Source of the DNA: an uncultured Granulicatella sp.
GTDB lineage: Bacteria; Bacillota; Bacilli; Lactobacillales; Aerococcaceae
Reading direction: 5' to 3'
Assembly (NCBI GenBank): GCA_900551535.1
Contig: URWJ01000109.1
Location: 1 to 5,188 of the forward strand
DNA: 5,188 nt
Under the pieces are notes generated by a model. It had not been told where the DNA came from, searched no databases, and saw nothing but the letters and a program-made list of their open reading frames with translations. Shown in pieces: positions 1 to 4,268 of the stretch. The position numbers and the translations under genes were made by a program. Position 1 is the stretch's first letter. Every line of letters begins with the position of its first letter.

Positions 1-1
1 A

Positions 2-175
2 GGCTCAACAGATGTAGCCATCGTCGTTGGTAATGAAGGGCAAGGTGTCTCTGATGACGTGATTGATTTAGCGGATGTTGTAGTGACGATCCCGATGTTT
101 GGAAAAGCAGAATCACTTAACGTAGCTATCGCTTCAGCATTATTGATGTATAAAACGAAAGAAACAAAGGAGTAA
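2..175 (+). CDS. SpoU/TrmH-family RNA 2'-O-methyltransferase, C-terminal fragment
   Basis: This is the last 57 codons of a gene that begins before the window; it ends at TAA 173-175. The fragment carries the two signature C-terminal motifs of the SPOUT (SpoU/TrmH) fold: VVGNEGQGV (SAM-binding loop) and IPMFGKAESLNVAIASALLMY (knot and SAM/dimer interface, with the conserved S-L-N). Family members methylate the 2'-OH of a ribose in tRNA or rRNA using S-adenosylmethionine, in the cytoplasm. The substrate-recognition part is outside the window, so the tRNA or rRNA target cannot be assigned. YsgA-like or other TrmH-family members are equally possible, and no gene symbol is given. The last codons contain the AAAGGAG (166-172) that serves as ribosome binding site for the next gene, so the two are probably co-transcribed and translationally coupled. 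Confidence 0.88.
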   Translation, partial: GSTDVAIVVGNEGQGVSDDVIDLADVVVTIPMFGKAESLNVAIASALLMYKTKETKE

Positions 176-178
176 CGA

Positions 179-406
179 ATGGATAACAGACCAAATCCAA
201 TGGGGAGAAAACGTCCCATTCTTGAAACGGTAAAAAATATGACTATCATCTTCTTTGCATTAAGTGCGATTGCAGCGTTATATAATTTCGCTTTAGCCGC
301 AAGAGTTCTAATTATGGCGCTCGTAATGTTAGTTATCTATATTTCAATGTATTTCTCGAAAAAGAAGAATACAGATAACGAAGAAAAAGAAACAGAAGAG
401 TCGTAA
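179..406 (+). CDS. Small two-helix membrane protein of unknown function
   Basis: This 75-residue protein matches no family I can name. The ATG follows AAAGGAG at 166-172 with 6 nt spacing and lies 3 bp after the methyltransferase stop, so it is very likely a real gene in the same operon. Residues 1-18 are polar and basic (Pro, Arg, Lys). Two hydrophobic stretches, about residues 21-37 and 41-58, look like membrane helices joined by a very short turn around Asn-Phe-Ala-Leu. The tail (about 60-75) is a Lys run followed by Glu-rich sequence ending EEKETEES. By the positive-inside rule both termini are probably cytoplasmic, forming a helical hairpin. No catalytic motif or signal-peptidase site is visible. 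Coupling to an RNA methyltransferase gene does not by itself indicate function. There is no terminator between this gene and the tRNA downstream. Confidence 0.82.
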   Translation: MDNRPNPMGRKRPILETVKNMTIIFFALSAIAALYNFALAARVLIMALVMLVIYISMYFSKKKNTDNEEKETEES

Positions 407-423
407 GAAGGCTGTAAAATCAA

Positions 424-452
424 TTGACAGAATGTTTGTCTTTAGGTATACT
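424..452 (+). promoter_or_regulatory. Near-consensus sigma-A promoter for tRNA-Arg
   Basis: A perfect -35 box TTGACA (424-429) and a -10 box TATACT (447-452) are separated by 17 bp. Transcription would start near 459-460, only about 4 nt before the mature tRNA 5' end, as expected for a stable-RNA gene. The promoter lies 18 bp after the stop codon of the small membrane protein. Confidence 0.88.
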
Positions 453-463
453 AATTTAGTACT

Positions 464-537
464 GTTTCAGTAGCTCAGCAGGATAGAGCATTCGCCTTCT
501 AAGCGAACGGTCGGGGGTTCGAATCCCTCCTGAAACG
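464..537 (+). tRNA. tRNA-Arg, anticodon UCU
   Basis: The cloverleaf folds completely by hand. The acceptor GTTTCAG (464-470) pairs with CTGAAAC (530-536), and the discriminator is G537. The D stem is GCTC/GAGC (473-476/486-489). The anticodon stem TTCGC/GCGAA (491-495/503-507) encloses the 7-nt loop CTTCTAA with anticodon TCT at 498-500. The variable loop is 5 nt. The T stem GGGGG/CCCTC (513-517/525-529, one G-U) encloses loop TTCGAAT. The anticodon decodes AGA and AGG as arginine. The 3' CCA is not encoded (CTA follows), so it must be added by tRNA nucleotidyltransferase. It is a single tRNA with its own promoter and terminator. Confidence 0.96.
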
Positions 538-545
538 CTAGATTG

Positions 546-586
546 AAAAGAGCATTATCGAATTTATTTCGGTAATGCTCTTTTTT
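546..586 (+). terminator. Rho-independent terminator after tRNA-Arg
   Basis: A 17-bp stem (546-562 with 568-584, one T-G pair) closes a 5-nt loop (TTTAT, 563-567) and runs into the T-tract 581-586. It lies 9 nt after the tRNA. It ends the tRNA transcript and also any read-through from the methyltransferase and membrane-protein operon, which has no terminator of its own. Confidence 0.93.
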
Positions 587-616
587 GTATTTAATGAAAG
601 TGAAAAAGGCTTTTGA

Positions 617-655
617 TTGTGAATAACCAGCACCACATTGTGAAAGTTTTCATTC
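617..655 (+). promoter_or_regulatory. Upstream pair of Rex-like half-sites, distal pflB control region
   Basis: TTGTGAA occurs exactly at 617-623 and again at 638-644, 21 bp apart (two helical turns). The second belongs to an 18-bp imperfect operator, TTGTGAA-AGTT-TTCATTC (638-655). This matches the Rex consensus TTGTGAA-N4-TTCACAA at 11 of 14 defined bases, and its core TGAAAGTTTTCA (641-652) is almost perfectly palindromic. Rex is the NADH-sensing repressor of fermentative genes in Firmicutes. The site lies over 100 bp upstream of the likely main promoter. CRP/FNR-type proteins read a similar TGTGA half-site and are an alternative. Confidence 0.5.
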
Positions 656-667
656 TGTTTCAAAATA

Positions 668-708
668 TTAGTACAGCGAATCGTGCTGTTATAATACATA
701 TTTCACAA
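668..708 (+). promoter_or_regulatory. Possible distal pflB promoter with overlapping operator-like repeats
   Basis: TATAAT at 690-695 is a consensus -10. The best -35 candidate, TTAGTA (668-673, 16-bp spacer), is poor, so an activator or another contact would be needed. The inverted repeat ACAGC-N7-GCTGT (673-677/685-689) fills the space between the boxes, where an operator would act. TTCACAA (702-708), an exact Rex-type right half-site, sits at about the expected transcription start. The left half at 691-697 matches only 2 of 7. If used, this promoter would give a 5' leader of about 160 nt. Confidence 0.4.
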
Positions 709-723
709 CTTTTAAGACCTTAA

Positions 724-733
724 AATCGCGATT
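724..733. promoter_or_regulatory. Perfect palindrome AATCGCGATT, unidentified regulator site
   Basis: This is a 10-bp perfect palindrome with a CGCG core inside a very AT-rich stretch, between the distal and proximal pflB promoter candidates. It matches neither the Rex consensus nor a full CcpA cre site. It may be an operator or chance; nothing in the sequence decides this. Confidence 0.25.
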
Positions 734-778
734 GTAGCAATATTTAACAAAAACTTTGTATTTTTTTACACTTTAGTA

Positions 779-806
779 TTGCAACTAAATTTTATTGTGT
801 TATAAT
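779..806 (+). promoter_or_regulatory. Proximal (probable main) pflB promoter
   Basis: A consensus -10 TATAAT (801-806) is preceded by TTGCAA (779-784, 4 of 6 bases of the -35 consensus) with a 16-bp spacer. Transcription would start around 812-814, giving a leader of about 50 nt with a good ribosome binding site. The -10 overlaps TTGTGT (795-800), a degenerate Rex-like half-site, and a better operator begins at 821, just after the start point. Confidence 0.7.
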
Positions 807-820
807 ATTCATGTAGATAG

Positions 821-838
821 CTGTTATAAGTTTCACAA
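821..838. promoter_or_regulatory. Rex-like operator at the pflB transcription start
   Basis: CTGTTATAAGTTTCACAA matches the Rex consensus TTGTGAA-N4-TTCACAA at 11 of 14 defined positions, with a perfect right half (832-838). It lies about 8-25 bp downstream of the predicted start, a typical repressor position. Rex control of pfl genes is known in some Firmicutes, for example Staphylococcus aureus. Here it is inferred from the motif and its position. Confidence 0.55.
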
Positions 839-848
839 CCAATTATCT

Positions 849-855
849 AAGGAGG
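849..855 (+). promoter_or_regulatory. pflB ribosome binding site (fixes the start codon)
   Basis: AAGGAGG lies 8 nt before ATG 864. The reading frame stays open back to a TTG at 795, but that longer start has no Shine-Dalgarno sequence and would overlap the -10 box and operator. The ATG at 864 is therefore the start. Confidence 0.95.
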
Positions 856-863
856 AAAATTTT

Positions 864-3092
864 ATGGAACAATGGAACGGTTTTAAAGGTAAAGTATGGA
901 AAGAAGAAATTAATGTCCGTGACTTTATCCAAGAAAACTACACACTTTATGAAGGAGATGACAGTTTCTTAGCTGGACCTACTGAAGCTACTAAAGCTTT
1001 ATGGGCACAAGTAATGGACTTAAACAAACAAGAACGTGAAGCTGGCGGTGTTTTAGATTTAGACACTAAAGTTGTATCAACAATCACTTCACATGGTCCT
1101 GGTTACTTAAACAAAGATTTAGAAACAGTTGTTGGTTTCCAAACTGAAAAACCATTCAAACGTAGCTTACAACCATTTGGTGGTATCCGTATGAGTGAAC
1201 AATCAGCTGAAGCTTACGGATTCAAGATTGACGAAGAAATTTCTCGTATCTTCCGTGACTGGCGTAAAACTCACAACCAAGGTGTATTCGATGCTTACAC
1301 TCCAGAAATGCGTGCAGCTCGTAAATCAGGTGTTATCACAGGTTTACCAGATGCTTACGGACGTGGACGTATCATCGGTGACTACCGTCGTGTAGCTTTA
1401 TACGGGGTTGATCGTTTAATCGCTGAAAAACAAAAAGACTTCGCTAACATTGGCGACGGTACTATGACTGACGATGTAATTCGTTTACGTGAAGAAGTTT
1501 CAGAACAATACCGTGCATTATTAGAATTAAAAGAATTAGGTAACATCTACGGATTCGATATTTCTAAACCAGCTTCTAACGCTCGCGAAGCTTTCCAATG
1601 GTTATACTTAGGATACTTAGCAGCTATTAAAGAACAAAATGGTGCGGCTATGTCACTTGGACGTACTTCAACATTCTTAGATATCTATGTACAACGTGAC
1701 TTAGAAAACGGAACATTAACTGAAGAACAAGCACAAGAACTTGTTGACCACTTCGTTATGAAATTACGTTTAGTTAAATTCGCTCGTACACCTGAATACA
1801 ACGCATTATTCTCAGGAGACCCAACTTGGGTAACTGAATCAATCGCCGGTGTTGGTGAAGACGGACGTCCATTAGTAACTAAGAACAGTTTCCGTTTCTT
1901 ACACACATTAGTAAACTTAGGACCAGCTCCAGAACCAAACTTAACAGTTCTATGGTCAACTCGTTTACCAGAAAACTTCAAATTGTTTGCAGCTAAAACT
2001 TCTATCAAGACATCTGCAATTCAATATGAAAACGATGATGTTATGCGTCCAGAGTGGGGCGACGACTACGGAATTGCTTGCTGTGTATCTGCTATGCGTA
2101 TCGGTAAACAAATGCAATTCTTCGGTGCTCGTGCTAACTTAGCGAAAACATTATTATATGCGATCAACGGTGGTATCGATGAAAAATCTAAAGCTCAAGT
2201 TGGTCCTAAATATCAACCAATCACTTCAGAATACTTAGATTATGATGAAGTAATGGAAAAATACAATGACATGATGGAATGGATTTGTGGTTTATACTTA
2301 AACACATTAAACATCATCCACTACATGCATGATAAATACAGCTACGAAAGAATTGAAATGGCATTACATGACACTGAAATTCTACGTACAATGGCAACTG
2401 GTATCGCTGGATTCTCAGTAGCAGTTGACTCATTATCAGCTATTAAATATGCGAAAGTTAAAACTATTCGTGACGAAGATGGCGTTGTTGTTGACTATGA
2501 AGTAGAAGGAGATTTCCCTAAATATGGTAACAACGATGACCGTGCTGACGAAATCGCTGTTTGGTTATTGAAAGAATTCATGACTAAAGTTAAAAAACAT
2601 AAAACTTACCGTAATGCTAAACATACAACTTCTATCCTTACAATTACTTCTAACGTAGTTTATGGTAAGAAGACAGGTAACACTCCTGATGGACGTCGTG
2701 CTGGCGAACCATTTGCACCAGGTGCTAACCCAATGCATGGTCGTGACACACACGGAGCATTAGCTTCATTATCATCAGTTGCTAAAGTACCTTATAAATA
2801 TGCATTAGATGGTATCTCAAATACATTCTCAATCATTCCTAAAGCTTTAGGACGTGAATTAGATGTACAAGAAGAAAACTTAGTTTCTATGTTAGATGGT
2901 TACGCTTCTAAAGGTGGTCACCACTTAAACATCAACGTATTCAACCGTGATACATTATTAGATGCTATGGAACACCCAGAAGAATACCCACAATTAACAA
3001 TTCGTGTATCTGGTTACGCAGTTAACTTCATTAAATTAACTCGTGAACAACAATTAGACGTAATCAACCGTACAATGCACGAAAGCATGTAA
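864..3092 (+). CDS. pflB: Formate C-acetyltransferase (pyruvate formate-lyase)
   Basis: This 742-residue cytoplasmic glycyl-radical enzyme catalyses pyruvate + CoA = acetyl-CoA + formate, the main anaerobic pyruvate-cleaving step of mixed-acid fermentation. The catalytic Cys-Cys pair is at residues 406-407 in GIACCVSAMRIGKQMQF (Cys418/419 in the E. coli enzyme). The radical glycine is Gly717 in RVSGYAVNF, followed by the family C-terminus ending in INRTMHESM. Length is usual (E. coli about 760), so the gene is intact. The start at 864 is chosen for its AAGGAGG; an upstream in-frame TTG at 795 is rejected. Codon use is strongly biased (CGT for Arg, TTA for Leu, GGT for Gly, with AGA nearly absent), as expected for a very highly expressed gene. 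Upstream Rex-like sites suggest redox control. Its activator gene pflA follows after a repeat-bearing spacer and a terminator. Confidence 0.98.
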   Translation: MEQWNGFKGKVWKEEINVRDFIQENYTLYEGDDSFLAGPTEATKALWAQVMDLNKQEREAGGVLDLDTKVVSTITSHGPGYLNKDLETVVGFQTEKPFKRSLQPFGGIRMSEQSAEAYGFKIDEEISRIFRDWRKTHNQGVFDAYTPEMRAARKSGVITGLPDAYGRGRIIGDYRRVALYGVDRLIAEKQKDFANIGDGTMTDDVIRLREEVSEQYRALLELKELGNIYGFDISKPASNAREAFQWLYLGYLAAIKEQNGAAMSLGRTSTFLDIYVQRDLENGTLTEEQAQELVDHFVMKLRLVKFARTPEYNALFSGDPTWVTESIAGVGEDGRPLVTKNSFRFLHTLVNLGPAPEPNLTVLWSTRLPENFKLFAAKTSIKTSAIQYENDDVMRPEWGDDYGIACCVSAMRIGKQMQFFGARANLAKTLLYAINGGIDEKSKAQVGPKYQPITSEYLDYDEVMEKYNDMMEWICGLYLNTLNIIHYMHDKYSYERIEMALHDTEILRTMATGIAGFSVAVDSLSAIKYAKVKTIRDEDGVVVDYEVEGDFPKYGNNDDRADEIAVWLLKEFMTKVKKHKTYRNAKHTTSILTITSNVVYGKKTGNTPDGRRAGEPFAPGANPMHGRDTHGALASLSSVAKVPYKYALDGISNTFSIIPKALGRELDVQEENLVSMLDGYASKGGHHLNINVFNRDTLLDAMEHPEEYPQLTIRVSGYAVNFIKLTREQQLDVINRTMHESM

Positions 3093-3099
3093 TCACAAA

Positions 3100-3129
3100 G
3101 TGTGAGGTCGACTACTCTGAAATAGACCA
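3100..3129. repeat. Direct repeat copy 1 (30 bp)
   Basis: This 30-bp sequence starts GTGTGAGGTCGACT and ends CTGAAATAGACCA. It recurs at 3218-3247 with only two differences (A3114/G3232 and C3115/T3233). GGTC near the left and GACC near the right can pair as a short 4-bp stem. The copy begins 7 bp after the pflB stop. GC is 14 of 30, higher than the surrounding spacer. Confidence 0.9.
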
Positions 3130-3143
3130 CTGGAGGAAAATTA

Positions 3144-3311
3144 ATGAGGATGCTAAGCATCCGAAGAAATTTTACGAAGTGGAGGTATTTCAAGGAGACC
3201 GAACCGGATTACGCATGGTGTGAGGTCGACTGTTCTGAAATAGACCAAGCTAGATTGCTGAAATTAAGAAAACGGATGGGCAAAATCGTCCATCCGTTTT
3301 TTAATCGATAG
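3144..3311 (+). CDS. Questionable 55-codon ORF inside the repeat element
   Basis: ATG 3144 is preceded by GGAGG (3132-3136) with an ideal 7-nt gap, and the frame runs to TAG 3309-3311. The 55-residue product would be basic, rich in Arg and Lys, with a C-x3-C pair (Cys26, Cys30) in WCEVDCSEID. It has no membrane segment or domain I recognise. For coding: the excellent ribosome binding site. Against: the last third lies in the pflB terminator hairpin (3269-3302), Arg codons are AGG, AGA, CGA and CGG with no CGT (unlike pflB), and a 6-bp hairpin GGATGC-TAA-GCATCC (3148-3162) sits just after the start codon. The repeat sequence is open in a second frame too. It may be a decayed coding fragment, part of a dispersed repeat, or a chance ORF. 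Confidence 0.25.
   Translation: MRMLSIRRNFTKWRYFKETEPDYAWCEVDCSEIDQARLLKLRKRMGKIVHPFFNR
3218..3247. repeat. Direct repeat copy 2 (30 bp)
   Basis: This is the second copy of the 3100-3129 repeat, 28 of 30 identical and in the same orientation, offset by 118 bp. The 88 bp between the copies shows no clear similarity to the sequence after copy 2. The arrangement is therefore either a 118-bp unit repeated about 1.25 times or a segment flanked by long direct repeats. Copy 2 ends 21 bp before the pflB terminator stem. Confidence 0.9.
3269..3302 (+). terminator. Rho-independent terminator downstream of pflB
   Basis: The stem AAAACGGATGG/CCATCCGTTTT (3269-3279/3290-3300) has 11 bp and extends inward by a G-T and a C-G pair to a 6-nt loop (3282-3287). 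The T-tract is 3297-3302. It ends transcription about 180 nt after the pflB stop, so the repeat element would be transcribed as the pflB 3' UTR. Confidence 0.92.
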
Positions 3312-3332
3312 GGTCCAATAGGGCACGAATTG

Positions 3333-3341
3333 TGATATAAT
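3333..3341 (+). promoter_or_regulatory. Extended -10 promoter for pflA
   Basis: TGATATAAT combines a perfect TATAAT (3336-3341) with the TG extension at 3333-3334. No good -35 is visible 17 bp upstream (GTCCAA, 3313-3318), which the extended -10 can offset. TTGTGAT (3330-3336), six of seven bases of a Rex-type half-site, overlaps the box, but the opposite half is poor. The leader to the pflA start would be about 20 nt. Confidence 0.75.
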
Positions 3342-3368
3342 AGAAGAGAAAAGATAGGAGGAATAATG

Positions 3369-4130
3369 ATGAGTGAACCAGTAACTGGATATATTCATTC
3401 TACAGAGAGTTTTGGTTCTGTAGACGGACCAGGTATCCGTTTTGTAACCTTTATGCAAGGTTGCCGTATGCGTTGTGAGTTTTGTCATAACCCAGATACT
3501 TGGAATATTGGGGGCGGTCATCCGATTACTTCTCAAGAATTACTCGATCAAGCATTGCAATATCGTGCATTCTGGGGACGTAAAGGTGGCGTTACTGTCA
3601 GTGGAGGAGAACCTTTATTGCAAATTGATTTCTTAATCGATTTCTTTAAACGTTGTAAGCAAGCTGGAGTACACACAACATTAGATAGTTGTGGAATGCC
3701 ATTTACGTATGACGAACCATTCTTCTCAAAATTCGAAGAGTTATTAGAGTATACGGATCTTATTTTATTAGATATTAAACATATAGATGATGAACAACAT
3801 AAGAAATTAACAGGATGGACGAATAAAAATATTCTTCAACTAGCAGAGTATTTATCCGATAAAGGGCAACCAGTATGGATTCGTCACGTGTTAGTTCCAG
3901 AACGTTCAGATTACGATGAATATCTCATCCGATTAAGTGAGTTTGTAAGTAAATTGAAAAACGTATTGAAGTTTGAAATTTTACCTTATCATAAATTGGG
4001 TGTGTATAAATGGAAGAACTTAGGAATTCCATATAAATTAGACCATATTGAACCACCAACACAAGAACGTGTGGACAATGCTCGTCGTATTTTAAGAACA
4101 GACGAATATAAAGGTTATTTAAATGCATAA
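3369..4130 (+). CDS. pflA: Pyruvate formate-lyase activating enzyme (radical SAM)
   Basis: This 253-residue radical-SAM enzyme uses a [4Fe-4S] cluster and S-adenosylmethionine to abstract hydrogen from the PflB glycine (Gly717 of the neighbouring gene), switching PflB on under anoxia. The cluster motif CX3CX2C is at Cys32, Cys36 and Cys39 in GCRMRCEFCHNPDTW. The SAM-contacting SGGEP motif is at residues 78-82. The N-terminal IHSTESFGSVDGPGIRF is typical of PflA. Length matches the family (E. coli 246). Two adjacent ATGs exist: 3369 lies 7 nt after AGGAGG (3356-3361) and is preferred; 3366 would add one Met but leave only 4 nt. Arg codon use is mixed and bias is weaker than in pflB, fitting a catalytic activator needed in small amounts. 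It is separated from pflB by a terminator and its own promoter. Confidence 0.97.
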   Translation: MSEPVTGYIHSTESFGSVDGPGIRFVTFMQGCRMRCEFCHNPDTWNIGGGHPITSQELLDQALQYRAFWGRKGGVTVSGGEPLLQIDFLIDFFKRCKQAGVHTTLDSCGMPFTYDEPFFSKFEELLEYTDLILLDIKHIDDEQHKKLTGWTNKNILQLAEYLSDKGQPVWIRHVLVPERSDYDEYLIRLSEFVSKLKNVLKFEILPYHKLGVYKWKNLGIPYKLDHIEPPTQERVDNARRILRTDEYKGYLNA

Positions 4131-4132
4131 TG

Positions 4133-4174
4133 AAAGAGCTGTTATAGTTTAAAAGCTATAACAGTTCTTTTTTT
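4133..4174 (+). terminator. Rho-independent terminator after pflA
   Basis: A 15-bp stem (4133-4147 with 4156-4170, one G-T pair) with core CTGTTATAG/CTATAACAG encloses an 8-nt loop and is followed by seven Ts (4168-4174). It begins 2 nt after the pflA stop and separates the pfl region from ppaC. Confidence 0.93.
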
Positions 4175-4204
4175 CTAGAAATCTTAGAAAAAATGCATTA
4201 TCTA

Positions 4205-4233
4205 TTGGTTTTAAGTGATAATTATGTTAAAAT
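4205..4233 (+). promoter_or_regulatory. Probable ppaC promoter
   Basis: TAAAAT (4228-4233) has an upstream TG at 4225-4226, making an extended -10. A partial -35, TTGGTT (4205-4210), is 17 bp away. Transcription would start near 4240, about 30 nt before the ppaC ATG. It lies just after the pflA terminator, as expected for a separate unit. Confidence 0.6.
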
Positions 4234-4268
4234 TGTCAATGTAAATTTATATAGAGAGAGGCCAAATT

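Noticed and set aside
604..614. Palindrome AAAAGGCTTTT as an operator
   Set aside because: It is short and A/T-run based, readily produced by chance in AT-rich DNA, and not repeated elsewhere in the region.
641..652. CcpA cre site at TGAAAGTTTTCA
   Set aside because: It lacks the central CG and is 12 rather than 14 bp long. The flanking TTGTGAA fits a Rex-type site better.
795..863. N-terminal extension of pflB by 23 codons from a TTG start
   Set aside because: It has no ribosome binding site, includes the -10 box and a Rex-like operator, and the extra residues do not resemble PflB. ATG 864 has AAGGAGG at 8 nt.
1195..1395. Plus-strand 66-codon ORF within pflB
   Set aside because: It lies wholly inside pflB in another frame, with no ribosome binding site and low-complexity sequence; it is a shadow ORF.
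1685..2008. Antisense ORF of 107 codons within pflB
   Set aside because: It is the reverse-frame shadow of a strongly codon-biased gene and has no family features. The same holds for the antisense frames at 2565-2753 (pflB), 3264-3536 and 3925-4128 (pflA), and 4637-5016 (ppaC).
3047..3220. Frameshifted C-terminal extension of pflB into the repeat
   Set aside because: The alternative frame is open across the pflB end but has no start, and there is no slippery sequence. PflB already ends at its normal conserved C-terminus.
3100..3247. Minimal CRISPR array
   Set aside because: There are only two repeats, with an 88-bp spacer that is far too long, and no leader or cas gene nearby.
3100..3247. 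Insertion sequence with terminal repeats
   Set aside because: The repeats are direct rather than inverted, the enclosed 88 bp hold no transposase, and no short target-site duplication is seen. A remnant or MITE-like origin remains possible and is kept as a finding.
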